Part shown: positions 16,000 through 23,676 of the stretch, one piece after another
How positions within the stretch are numbered: the first letter of the stretch is position 1
Layout: every line of letters begins with the position of its first letter
NCBI GenBank assembly: GCA_947177735.1
Contig: CAMWVP010000019.1
Location: 1-32,273, forward strand
DNA: 32,273 bases
Reading direction: 5' to 3'
Origin: an uncultured Clostridia bacterium
GTDB taxonomy: Bacteria > Bacillota > Clostridia > Oscillospirales > Ruminococcaceae
Program-made: the position numbers and the translations under genes
The notes under the pieces: model-generated
Database searches by the model: none
Told to the model about the DNA's origin: nothing
Seen by the model: only the letters and a program-made list of their open reading frames with translations

Positions 16000-17574
16000 A
16001 TGGCTGTTAAACCTGTTTTATTAGTAGTAATGGACGGCGTCGGCTACTCCAAGACCGGACTTGGCGACGCTGTTACCGAGGCGAAAACGCCCACTTTGGA
16101 CTGGCTCCTCGCGAACTGCCCGAACACGCGCCTTAAAGCGCACGGCGACGCGGTAGGTCTGCCCAGCGACGACGATATGGGCAATTCCGAGGTCGGACAC
16201 AACGCGCTCGGCTGCGGACAGATATACTCGCAGGGCGCTAAGCTCGTAAACGAGAACATCGAGAGCGGCAAGATGTACGATTCGTCTGCGTGGAAAGAGA
16301 TCGTTGAGAATGTTAAGGCAAAGGACAGCACGCTGCACTTTATCGGCTTGCTTTCCGACGGCAACGTTCACTCGAATATATCCCACCTGTTCAATATGCT
16401 CAAAAGGGCTAAGGCGGACGGCGTTAAAAAGGCGCGCGTTCACGTTCTGTTGGACGGGCGCGACGTTCCGTCCGATTCCGCGCTGACTTATATTCAGCAG
16501 CTTGAGGACGTCCTGAGCGAGTTGAACGACGGCTCGTTTGACGGCAAGATCGCGAGCGGCGGCGGACGTATGACTATCACAATGGATCGTTACCAAGCCG
16601 ATTGGGCAATGGTAGAGCGTGGCTGGAATATCCACGTTAAGGGCGAGGGCAGAACGTTCGCATCCGCGACCGAGGCTGTTCAGACGTACCGTACCGAGCT
16701 CGGCAAGGCAGACGACCAGAATCTCCCCGGCTTTGTTATCGCGGAGAACGGAGTTCCCGTAGGCAAGATCGTTGACGGCGACAGCGTTATCCTGTACAAC
16801 TTCCGCGGCGACCGCGCTATCGAGCTGTCTATGGCGTTCGATATGGACGAGTTCAACCATTTTAACCGCGGCAAGAAGCCTGACGTTTGCTACGCGGGTA
16901 TGCTGCAATATGACGGCGATCTCAAGCTTCCCGCACGCTTCCTCGTTAATCCTCCTGAAATTCACGACACGCTCTCCGAGGTGCTTGTGGCGGCGGGTCT
17001 GAACCAGTACGCGGTATCGGAAACTCAGAAGTACGGTCACGTTACCTATTTCTGGAACGGCAACCGCAGCGGCAAGTTCTCCGAGGAGCTGGAGACGTTC
17101 AAGGAGATCCCCTCCGACAAGGTAAGCTTTGACGAGCGCCCGTGGATGAAGTCCGCGGATATCGTCGACGACCTTATCGAAGCGATCAAGTCTAAGAAGT
17201 ACGACTTCCTGCGCTGCAACTTCCCGAACGGCGATATGGTCGGACATACCGGTTCTATGGAGGCTACGATAATCGGCGTTGAGTCTGTCGATATCGGTCT
17301 CGCGAGACTGAAGAAGGTATGCGACGAGTACGGCGTTACAATGCTCGTTACCGCAGACCACGGCAACGCGGACGAGATGCTCGAGAAGAATAAGAAGGGC
17401 GAAGTGCAGGTACGCACAGCGCACTCGTTGAACCCCGTTCCGTTCATCATCTACGACAAGGACGTGAAGTACACCATCAAGGACGGCGAATACGGTCTGT
17501 CCAACGTCGCGCCCACCGTTGTGAAGATGTTCGGTCTGACCGCTCCCGACTGCTGGCAGCCGTCGATGATCTGA
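16000..17574 (+). CDS. gpmI: 2,3-bisphosphoglycerate-independent phosphoglycerate mutase
   Basis: GpmI interconverts 3- and 2-phosphoglycerate using two Mn ions and a phosphoserine. The 524-residue length fits the family. Visible motifs are the N-terminal metal site MDGVGYS, the nucleophile Ser in MGNSEVGHNALG, DGRDVPSDS, NFPNGDMVGHTG, TADHGNADEM and TAHSLNPVPF. TAGGAG precedes the ATG. It is the last gene of the tpiA transcript and is followed by a 36-base hairpin repeat that may serve as terminator. Confidence 0.97.
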   Translation: MAVKPVLLVVMDGVGYSKTGLGDAVTEAKTPTLDWLLANCPNTRLKAHGDAVGLPSDDDMGNSEVGHNALGCGQIYSQGAKLVNENIESGKMYDSSAWKEIVENVKAKDSTLHFIGLLSDGNVHSNISHLFNMLKRAKADGVKKARVHVLLDGRDVPSDSALTYIQQLEDVLSELNDGSFDGKIASGGGRMTITMDRYQADWAMVERGWNIHVKGEGRTFASATEAVQTYRTELGKADDQNLPGFVIAENGVPVGKIVDGDSVILYNFRGDRAIELSMAFDMDEFNHFNRGKKPDVCYAGMLQYDGDLKLPARFLVNPPEIHDTLSEVLVAAGLNQYAVSETQKYGHVTYFWNGNRSGKFSEELETFKEIPSDKVSFDERPWMKSADIVDDLIEAIKSKKYDFLRCNFPNGDMVGHTGSMEATIIGVESVDIGLARLKKVCDEYGVTMLVTADHGNADEMLEKNKKGEVQVRTAHSLNPVPFIIYDKDVKYTIKDGEYGLSNVAPTVVKMFGLTAPDCWQPSMI

Positions 17575-17622
17575 CGGTAAAACGGCAGTGTCAGGTTTTT
17601 AGGGAATGTGAGAAATAGAAGT

Positions 17623-17658
17623 ATTGTGGTGTCGAGCGAAAGGGCTAGACACCACAAT
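17623..17658. repeat. 36-base hairpin repeat, copy A (possible gpmI terminator)
   Basis: ATTGTGGTGTC (17623-17633) and GACACCACAAT (17648-17658) are perfect 11-base arms, flanked by TAGAAGT on the left and TTTCTTATGGAACGG on the right. The same hairpin length and flanks occur three times at 19156-19378 with different but complementary arms. It could terminate gpmI, but the T-run is short. Confidence 0.8.
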
Positions 17659-17740
17659 TTCTTATGGAACGGCAAAAAAAATCCCGGACGCGCAATATCG
17701 GCGTATAAAAAGGCTACTGTATAAGTGAGGGGGTGAAGGT

Positions 17741-18301
17741 ATGACGGACGAAGAGATAATACGCCTGTTCGGGGAGCGTTCGGAGCGCGCGATCGCAGAG
17801 GCGCAGAGGCGCTACGGCGGCTTGTGCAGGCGCGTCGCGGTGAATGTTCTCGGCAGCGCCGAGGACGCTGAGGAGTGCCTTAACGACGCGCTGTATGCGG
17901 TCTGGAACGCGATACCTCCCGAGTGTCCGCAGTCGCTGTGCGCGTTCATAGCGCGGATAACGCGCAATCACGCGCTGACAAGGCTCAAGGCTCGGCGCAG
18001 GCAAAAGCGCGGAGGCGGTGAGCCCGAGGTGCTGTTGTCGGAGCTGGGAGAGTGTGTGCCGACGGAGGATTTCGCGGACAAGCTCATTGACGGGCAGCAC
18101 CTGGGCGAACTGATAAGCGGCTTCCTGAACGCGCAGAGCGAGGTAAACGCGGCAGTGTTTACGGAGAGATATTTTCATTGCAGACCCATCGCCGAGATCG
18201 CGCGGGAGAGCGGCTTCTCACAGAGCAAAGTCACGTCGATACTGCACAGAATGAGGGAAAAGCTCCGTCGGGAGCTTGCTGAGAAGGGGGAGTTCATATG
18301 A
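17741..18301 (+). CDS. ECF-type RNA polymerase sigma factor
   Basis: The 186-residue protein has the two-domain plan of extracytoplasmic-function sigma factors. A region-2 segment contains AEDAEECLNDALYAVWNAIPP, and after a variable linker a region-4 helix-turn-helix reads RPIAEIARESGFSQSKVTSILHRMREKLRREL. It would direct RNA polymerase to a small set of promoters. GGGGGTGAAGG precedes the ATG. Its stop overlaps the start of the next gene (ATGA), which encodes a single-pass membrane protein and is therefore a candidate partner. Region 4 ends with the usual basic RxxLRREL pattern. Confidence 0.9.
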   Translation: MTDEEIIRLFGERSERAIAEAQRRYGGLCRRVAVNVLGSAEDAEECLNDALYAVWNAIPPECPQSLCAFIARITRNHALTRLKARRRQKRGGGEPEVLLSELGECVPTEDFADKLIDGQHLGELISGFLNAQSEVNAAVFTERYFHCRPIAEIARESGFSQSKVTSILHRMREKLRRELAEKGEFI

Positions 18302-19119
18302 CGGCGGAGAGCATTTTCGAGGGCGTTTCGTACATCGACGACGCCTTGATAGAGCGCTCGGGTGGCGTACTGAAACGGCGGCGCTTTGCCGCGGCAGTGA
18401 GAACGGTCGCAGGCGTTGCAGCGGCGCTGGTGCTGGCATTCGGAGGGTTGTTGGCGTACCGCGCGGTAATATTGTCCAAGACGGGCACTGACAGTCCCGT
18501 GTCTCCGATAATAACGGCGCAGCTTGACGGTGCGGATTATGAGTTCGTGAAAAAGGGAAGCGAGTTCCTGAAAGAGCACGGACTGTCCGTGCCTACCGAG
18601 GAGCTCAAAAGCGCGTATATCGGCGGCTGTTATGTTGAGTTTTACGGCTATCATGATATGCCCGACGGTGAGTTTGAGTTCTATGAGCTGAACGGCTGTC
18701 CGAACCGTGACATCATCATCGGCGATCGCGGCGGCAGGCGGTCGTACTGGGCAATGATGTGCATTGACTTACCGGGCGGAACCGTGAGCGAGCGGCTGGC
18801 GCATAAGGGCTATTATTCGGCTGAGGATGTTCATTCGCTGCGTGTTTACGGCAAAAAGGTGCGCGGCAGGGAAAAGACCAATGAGATATGGAACGCGCTC
18901 CAGAACGGCACGGAGATAGACGGCAATCGTTACGACGCTCTTATCAAAGGCGACGGCTACGACGAAGCGAACGCGCAGGAGGTCTATACGCGTCACGCCG
19001 ACAGCGCGGTGGAGATAGTGTTCAACTACGGCGAGCTGAACTGCCTGCGCCTGACCTACTATACGGATATCGGGTGCTTTAGCGGCATCGGGTATATTCT
19101 CGGCGAAGTGACATTCTGA
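18298..19119 (+). CDS. single-pass membrane protein, candidate anti-sigma/sensor partner
   Basis: The 273-residue protein has a cytoplasmic N-terminus of about 30 residues, one membrane segment (about 33-57, VRTVAGVAAALVLAFGG region) and an extracellular domain of about 210 residues rich in Gly, Tyr and Asp with four cysteines. I know no domain that matches it. The ATGA overlap with the sigma gene and the topology fit an anti-sigma factor, but the cytoplasmic part is short and lacks the zinc-binding HxxxCxxC motif, so this is inference. The outer domain may sense an envelope signal. Confidence 0.72.
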   Translation: MTAESIFEGVSYIDDALIERSGGVLKRRRFAAAVRTVAGVAAALVLAFGGLLAYRAVILSKTGTDSPVSPIITAQLDGADYEFVKKGSEFLKEHGLSVPTEELKSAYIGGCYVEFYGYHDMPDGEFEFYELNGCPNRDIIIGDRGGRRSYWAMMCIDLPGGTVSERLAHKGYYSAEDVHSLRVYGKKVRGREKTNEIWNALQNGTEIDGNRYDALIKGDGYDEANAQEVYTRHADSAVEIVFNYGELNCLRLTYYTDIGCFSGIGYILGEVTF

Positions 19120-19155
19120 ATTTATCGCGGCATTAGGGAGCGGGCGGTAAAGAGT

Positions 19156-19414
19156 ATTGTGATACCGAGCGAAAACGCTTGACACCGCAATTTCCTATGA
19201 AACGGCTCGATAAAGGCGGCACGCCTTAAGGCGCGTGTGATATAGAAGTATTTAGGTGTCGAGCAGAAACGTTTGACACCTAAATTTTCTGTGAAACGAA
19301 ACAAAAAAGGCATTGCCTTTAGGGCGCGTGCGATATAGAAGTATTGCGTGGTCGAGCGAAAACGTTCAACCACGCAATTTTCTGTGAAACGTAATGAAAA
19401 AGGCGTCACGCCTT
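19156..19414. repeat. tandem double-hairpin repeat array, period about 93-94 bases
   Basis: Three 36-base hairpins lie at 19156-19191, 19250-19285 and 19343-19378. Each is followed by TTTC(C/T)(T/G)(A/G)TGAAACG and, about 22 bases later, by a 15-base mini-hairpin at 19213-19227, 19306-19320 and 19400-19414 (AAGGCG/CGCCTT, AAAGGC/GCCTTT, AAGGCG/CGCCTT). Arms differ between copies but stay complementary (for example ATTTAGGTGTC/GACACCTAAAT against ATTGCGTGGT/ACCACGCAAT), which points to selection on structure. The array fills most of the 411-base gap between the membrane protein and the phosphatase. A reverse ORF of 95 codons across it is an artefact of the repeats. Confidence 0.85.
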
Positions 19415-19440
19415 GTGCCGCGATTTTTTTGGGAAAGGTA

Positions 19441-19469
19441 TTCCAATTTCAAGGGAGTTGTGGTATAAT
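19441..19469 (+). promoter_or_regulatory. promoter of the phosphatase-ECF gene cluster
   Basis: A perfect TATAAT (19464-19469) with an extended TG at -15/-14 stands 17 bases after a weak TTCCAA. The leader contains GGGGAGC (19480-19486) pairing with GCTTCCC (19499-19505), followed by the GAAAGGAG ribosome binding site. Confidence 0.7.
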
Positions 19470-19530
19470 TAAGTGAGGCGGGGAGCGTCGCAGCACGAGC
19501 TTCCCGTTAAGACCCGAAAGGAGCCTTTCA

Positions 19531-19995
19531 ATGAAAATTCTCTTCGTCTGCCACGGCAACATCTGCCGCAGCCCGATGGCGGAATATATAATGCGCGATA
19601 TGTGCCGAAAGCGCGGCATAACGGACGTCGAGACCGCCTCGGCGGCGACCTCGACAGAGGAGCTAGGAAACCCCGTCCACCGCGGCACGGCAGGTGTTCT
19701 GCGGCGGCTCGGCATCGACTTCTCAGCGAAACGCGCCCGTCAGATCACGCTCGCCGACTATGCCGAATATGACCTGCTCATTGGAATGGATTCGGCGAAT
19801 ATACGCAATATGACGCGATATTGGGGCGACAAGGAGCACAAGATACACAAGCTGCTCGACTTCACCGAGGGAAAGGGCGAGGATGTCGCCGACCCGTGGT
19901 ATACGGGCAATTTCGAGCAGACCTATCTCGACGTGAAAGCGGGCTGCGAGGGGCTCATCGAGGCGGTACTGCGGGGTGACTTCGGTGATAATTAA
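19531..19995 (+). CDS. low-molecular-weight protein-tyrosine phosphatase
   Basis: The 154-residue protein begins with the P-loop CHGNICRSP (Cys7, Arg13; CX5R) right after the first strand, and ends with the general-acid segment DPWYTGNFEQTY. These are the complete active-site features of low-molecular-weight phosphatases, which remove phosphate from Tyr (or Arg) residues, often of polysaccharide-assembly kinases. GAAAGGAG precedes the ATG. No tyrosine or arginine kinase gene is in the window. The end overlaps the next small ORF by 20 bases. Confidence 0.93.
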   Translation: MKILFVCHGNICRSPMAEYIMRDMCRKRGITDVETASAATSTEELGNPVHRGTAGVLRRLGIDFSAKRARQITLADYAEYDLLIGMDSANIRNMTRYWGDKEHKIHKLLDFTEGKGEDVADPWYTGNFEQTYLDVKAGCEGLIEAVLRGDFGDN

Positions 19996-20227
19996 GGACG
20001 AGGAGATACTGTCGGCGAGCCGCATAACGCTCGAGGAGTGCGGTAATTGTTTTGAGATCACCTGCGGCGTTTACGGAGCGTTTGTGCATACGTCGTTCGC
20101 GTCGGACGGGGAAGAGGCACTAGCGAAGTACGACGAGATGAAAAGCGAGCTGACGGCGTTTCTCGAAAGTGATACTACTCCCGATGAGGAACTTGACTTT
20201 TACAGCCGCTTTGCCGAAAAATATTAG
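19976..20227 (+). CDS. small hypothetical protein
   Basis: The 83-residue acidic protein of unknown function begins with GTG at 19976 (alternative GTG at 19985) and overlaps the phosphatase end. The sequence contains ITCGVYGAFVHTSFASDGEEALAKYDEMK, suggesting strands then a helix, with a Glu-rich tail. Good fit between the phosphatase and ecfT, with only 10 bases to the next start, makes it likely to be a real co-translated gene. Confidence 0.62.
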   Translation: MTSVIIKDEEILSASRITLEECGNCFEITCGVYGAFVHTSFASDGEEALAKYDEMKSELTAFLESDTTPDEELDFYSRFAEKY

Positions 20228-20237
20228 AGGTGTTTCT

Positions 20238-21071
20238 ATGAGAGCCTTTGAAAAAATGCACCCCATGCCGTGCTTTCTGTACTTTCTGACGATTATAGGG
20301 GTCACGATATTCAGCCGCGACCCCGTTATACTCGCCGAGTCGCTTATCGGCGCGGTCACGGCGGCGGTGCTGTCGGAGAGGGCGGGAGCGCTGCCGTTTC
20401 TCGGAGTGACCGCGGCGGTCGTCACGTTCACAAATCCGCTCTTTTCGCACAATGGCGTGACGGTTCTGTTTTTTGTCGGCGATCTCGCAGTGACGCTTGA
20501 GGCGCTCGTGTACGGGCTGGCGTTCGCGGTTATGCTCTGCGCGGCTGTGATGTGGGGCGCGGTCTCGACGCGCTTTCTGACGAGCGACAAGTACGTCTGG
20601 TTATTCGGCAGGGTATTGCCGTCCGCGGGTCTGGTGCTGAGCTGCGCTATGCGCTTTGTGCCGCTGTTTGTCGTCAGGACACGCGGTTTTATCGGGTCGC
20701 GCGGCGCAAAGTCGGTAAGGAAGATACTGGGCGCGTTTTCGGCGTCGCTGAGCTATTCCGCGGAGGAGGCGATGACGACCGCGGACGCGATGAAGTCGCG
20801 CGGCTACGGCACCGCGCGGCGCACGTTCTACTCGAGCTATCGGCTGACGGGCAGAGACGTGAGAGCGCTCACCGCGGTACTGGTGTGCGGTCTCGGTTGC
20901 GTTTCGGCGGCAGCCTGCGGCGCGGGGCAATTTTATTATTACCCGGCGATATCCGCGCCGAAATTCGCCGCTGCCGATGTCGCGCTGTACGTCTGCTTCG
21001 GCATATTATGCGCATTGCCAAGCGCGCTTATCATTGCCGAGGAAATAAAACGCAACGAGGTGATCAAATGA
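20238..21071 (+). CDS. energy-coupling factor transporter transmembrane protein (EcfT-like)
   Basis: EcfT links the ATPases of ECF vitamin/metal importers to a substrate-binding S component. The 277-residue protein has about five to six membrane segments and the cytoplasmic coupling helix [10 protein letters not shown], matching the family Ala-Arg-Gly signature. The ORF track begins upstream at 20169; the ATG at 20238 has GAGGTG before it and gives a normal start. It overlaps the next gene by ATGA, and the double ATPase lies one gene further. No S component is in the window, so the transported substrate is unknown (YkoC/CbiQ-type systems handle thiamine precursors or cobalt/nickel). Confidence 0.85.
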   Translation: MRAFEKMHPMPCFLYFLTIIGVTIFSRDPVILAESLIGAVTAAVLSERAGALPFLGVTAAVVTFTNPLFSHNGVTVLFFVGDLAVTLEALVYGLAFAVMLCAAVMWGAVSTRFLTSDKYVWLFGRVLPSAGLVLSCAMRFVPLFVVRTRGFIGSRGAKSVRKILGAFSASLSYSAEEAMTTADAMKSRGYGTARRTFYSSYRLTGRDVRALTAVLVCGLGCVSAAACGAGQFYYYPAISAPKFAAADVALYVCFGILCALPSALIIAEEIKRNEVIK

Positions 21072-21694
21072 ACAGACCCGACCCCCGCGCGGTGTTCCCG
21101 AACGAGAATATCGGGAGCCTGTGCTACATCAAAAACGTGATAACGCGCCCGAATATCATAGTCGGCGAGTACACCTACTACGACGATATAGACGGCGCGG
21201 AGAGCTTTGAAAGGCACGTTACGCACCACTACGACTTCATCGGAGACAAGCTCATCATCGGGAAATTCTGCGCGATCGCGCGCGGTATCGAGTTCATAAT
21301 GAACGGCGCGAACCACCGTATGAACAGCGTCACGACCTACCCGTTCAACATAATGGGCGGCAGCTGGGGGAGCTTTCCGTTCGGCGAAACGCCATATAAG
21401 GGCGATACCGTCGTCGGAAACGACGTGTGGATAGGGCAGAACGTCACCGTGCTGCCGGGCGTGCATATCGGCGACGGAGCGGTGATCGGTGCGAACTCTG
21501 TTGTAGGCAGCGACATACCGCCGTATTGTATCGCGGTCGGGGATCCCTGCCGCGTGATAAGAAAGCGCTTTGACGAGGAGCTTATCGCGTACCTGCTCGA
21601 ACTGAAATGGTGGGATAAGCCCATCGAGTGGATAGAGCAGAATATGGAGGCGCTGACGAGCGGCGACCTGTCGTTGATCAGAAATGCAAAGTAA
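21068..21694 (+). CDS. xenobiotic O-acetyltransferase, Vat/CatB family
   Basis: The 208-residue protein belongs to the left-handed beta-helix acetyltransferases that include streptogramin A acetyltransferases (Vat) and CatB-type chloramphenicol acetyltransferases. It has the active-site segment [10 protein letters not shown] with His83, the position of the catalytic His in VatD, the FCAIARG hexapeptide turn, and the helix segment [17 protein letters not shown] with [12 protein letters not shown]. The C-terminal WWDKPI segment is also family-typical. The ORF track runs in from 20552; the true ATG at 21068 overlaps the ecfT stop. It is embedded in an ECF transporter operon, so its natural substrate may be a transported compound rather than an antibiotic. 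Confidence 0.88.
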   Translation: MNRPDPRAVFPNENIGSLCYIKNVITRPNIIVGEYTYYDDIDGAESFERHVTHHYDFIGDKLIIGKFCAIARGIEFIMNGANHRMNSVTTYPFNIMGGSWGSFPFGETPYKGDTVVGNDVWIGQNVTVLPGVHIGDGAVIGANSVVGSDIPPYCIAVGDPCRVIRKRFDEELIAYLLELKWWDKPIEWIEQNMEALTSGDLSLIRNAK

Positions 21695-21706
21695 TTGGAG
21701 GAGCAA

Positions 21707-23317
21707 ATGCGTATCTGCGTCGAAAATCTGAGTTTTCGCTACCCGAACGCGGTCGGCACAGCGCTGAGCGGCGTTACGTTCACGCTGGAGGAGGGCAGCT
21801 TCACGACCCTCTGCGGCACGTCGGGGTGCGGAAAAAGCACGCTGCTGCGTATGCTGAAGCCCTGTCTCAGACCGCACGGGGAGCTGTCGGGAGAGATCGC
21901 GCCCGCGCTCTCGGACAAGGATGCCGCGCGGGATATCGGCTTCGTTATGCAGGATCCCGAGGCGCAGATATGCACCGACAGGGTGTGGCACGAGCTGGCG
22001 TTCTCGCTCGAGAGCGTGGGTGAGGAGCCCGATAAAATGCGCCGCCGCGTCGCCGAGTGCGCGGAGTATTTCGGACTGGAGAGCGTGTTCGAGCGCGAAA
22101 CGGCTGCGCTCTCGGGAGGCGAAAAGCAGCTGCTGGCGCTCGCGTCCGCGGCGGCTCTGAGACCGCGCCTGCTGCTGTTGGACGAGCCGACCTCTCAGCT
22201 CGACCCCGTCTCTGCGCGCGGCTTTTTCGACATTGTAACGCGCCTGAATCGGGAGCTGGGCGTGACCGTGCTCGTCGCGGAGCACCGTCTTGAGGAGCTA
22301 CTGCCTGTTTCCGATCACGTTCTCGTTATGGACGGGGGGCGGCTTATCGCCGACTGCAAGCCGCGTGAGCTGCTTGGGGCGCTCCCCGTCGGGCACCCTA
22401 TGCGCGGCGCGCTGCCCGCGGCGATGAGGATATTCGCGTGCTCCGAAGAGCAGGGTGAACCTCTGCAAGACGGGTCTCTACGAGGCGAACCTCCGCGGGG
22501 CGAGCCTCTGCAAGGCGTTTCTCTGCGAGGTGAACCTCCACGAGGCGAACCTCCGCGGGACGTGCCTCCGTTGTCCGTCCGCGAGGGCAGGCAGTGCGCG
22601 GCTGTAATCGACTATCTCCGCGCTCACAAACCGCCCGCTCGACCGTCTCGCGACATATCATCCAAGCCCGTCCTGACGGTGAAGGAGCTTTGCGTAAGCT
22701 ACGGCAGGCGGCTCCCGGACGCGCTGAAGTCGGTGTCGCTCTCGGTTAGAGGCGGCGAGCTGTACGCGCTGCTCGGCGGCAACGGCAGCGGAAAATCCAC
22801 GCTGCTAAAGGCGGTATTCGGCATTGTAAAGCCACTCGGCGGCAGGATAACGCGCTGCGGAAAAATCGCGTATCTGCCGCAGAATCCGTGTGAGATACTC
22901 GGCGCGGACACGGTGAGGGAGGAAGTGCCCGATGAGAAAATGCTGGAAAAATTCGGACTGACAGAGCTTTCCGAGCGCGACCCGTTAGACCTCTCGGGAG
23001 GAGAACGGCAGCGTTTAGCACTCGCGAAGCTGCTCCTCAGCGAGCCCGAGCTGCTGCTTCTGGACGAGCCGACAAAGGGTATGGACGCGCTTGCGAAAGC
23101 CGAATTTGCGGAGCTGCTGCGCGGGCTGACGGGAACCGCGGTGCTGCTTGTTACGCACGACGCGGAATTTGCCGCGAAATGCGCCGACATATGCGGGCTG
23201 CTGTTCAACGGCGAGGTGGTCTCCGAGGGCGAGCCCGCCGCGTTCTTCGGCGACAACTACTTCTACACGACGCCGCTTTGCCGTCTCGCAAAGGGCATAA
23301 CGGAGGGATATGTATGA
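21707..23317 (+). CDS. double-domain ECF-type ABC ATPase
   Basis: Two complete ATPase domains lie in one 536-residue chain. The first (about 1-225) has Walker A GTSGCGKST, signature LSGGEKQLL and Walker B LLLLDEPTSQLD. The second (about 320-536) has GGNGSGKST, LSGGERQRLALA and LLLLDEPTKGMD. The EcfT gene just upstream makes this an EcfA1-EcfA2-type fusion (YkoD-like). The linker contains eight pentad repeats (see 22454-22573) not expected in the family. The ATG at 21707 follows GGAGGAG; the ORF track begins at a TTG in the ribosome binding site. Confidence 0.92.
   Translation: MRICVENLSFRYPNAVGTALSGVTFTLEEGSFTTLCGTSGCGKSTLLRMLKPCLRPHGELSGEIAPALSDKDAARDIGFVMQDPEAQICTDRVWHELAFSLESVGEEPDKMRRRVAECAEYFGLESVFERETAALSGGEKQLLALASAAALRPRLLLLDEPTSQLDPVSARGFFDIVTRLNRELGVTVLVAEHRLEELLPVSDHVLVMDGGRLIADCKPRELLGALPVGHPMRGALPAAMRIFACSEEQGEPLQDGSLRGEPPRGEPLQGVSLRGEPPRGEPPRDVPPLSVREGRQCAAVIDYLRAHKPPARPSRDISSKPVLTVKELCVSYGRRLPDALKSVSLSVRGGELYALLGGNGSGKSTLLKAVFGIVKPLGGRITRCGKIAYLPQNPCEILGADTVREEVPDEKMLEKFGLTELSERDPLDLSGGERQRLALAKLLLSEPELLLLDEPTKGMDALAKAEFAELLRGLTGTAVLLVTHDAEFAAKCADICGLLFNGEVVSEGEPAAFFGDNYFYTTPLCRLAKGITEGYV
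22454..22573 (+). repeat. 15-base tandem repeat in the ATPase linker
   Basis: Eight consecutive 15-base units encode GEPLQ, DGSLR, GEPPR, GEPLQ, GVSLR, GEPPR, GEPPR and DVPPL. The higher-order pattern (GEPLQ-xxSLR-GEPPR) appears twice, indicating duplication by slippage or unequal exchange. Confidence 0.85.
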
Positions 23318-23664
23318 ATTATCTTGAACAACTCAAGCGTCAGCTCGCCCTCGACTTCAACTGCGAGCCCGGCGACTTTGACCGCGATGAGAATGTCCTC
23401 ACGGTCTCCGCGTTGAATGAGGGGCGGAGAATGTACTCGAACGAGAAATACTTCCTTAGTATGGCGACACTCGGCAGGAACGCGGTCATATCCGCGGACG
23501 GGCGCCTGCACCCGTTTTTGCGCGGCTATATGGCGGACAGGCTCGGACATTGGCTGTTCGAGGAGGAGAAGCTGGTCGTGCTGAACGCAGAGCTGAACAA
23601 GTACGGCTACAGGCTCTGCCGAGCGCATCATATGTTCCTGCCGAAGTTCGACGTGCAGCCGTGA
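23314..23664 (+). CDS. GNAT acetyltransferase, N-terminal half (gene split by TGA)
   Basis: This 116-residue ORF begins with an ATGA overlap with the ATPase gene and reads MNYLEQLKRQLALDF, then SMATLGRNAVISADGRLHPF and GHWLFEEEKL, ending at FDVQP. In clostridial relatives I know, this part is the N-terminal half of a single GNAT protein of roughly 270-290 residues. Here a TGA at 23662-23664 stops it, and the same frame continues as the next ORF. It is either the first half of a broken gene or one of two subunits. Confidence 0.75.
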   Translation: MNYLEQLKRQLALDFNCEPGDFDRDENVLTVSALNEGRRMYSNEKYFLSMATLGRNAVISADGRLHPFLRGYMADRLGHWLFEEEKLVVLNAELNKYGYRLCRAHHMFLPKFDVQP

Positions 23665-23676
23665 GGTGAACTGCCC

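Noticed and set aside
16021-17424. 467-codon minus-strand ORF opposite gpmI
   Set aside because: Antisense shadow of a certain gene.
19122-19409. 95-codon minus-strand ORF with internal repeats (FTEN, YFYI segments)
   Set aside because: It is produced by the tandem hairpin array; the arms vary by pairing rules, not by codon conservation.
20939-22285. 448-codon minus-strand ORF
   Set aside because: Antisense to the acetyltransferase and ATPase genes; Arg/Ala-rich composition, no domain.
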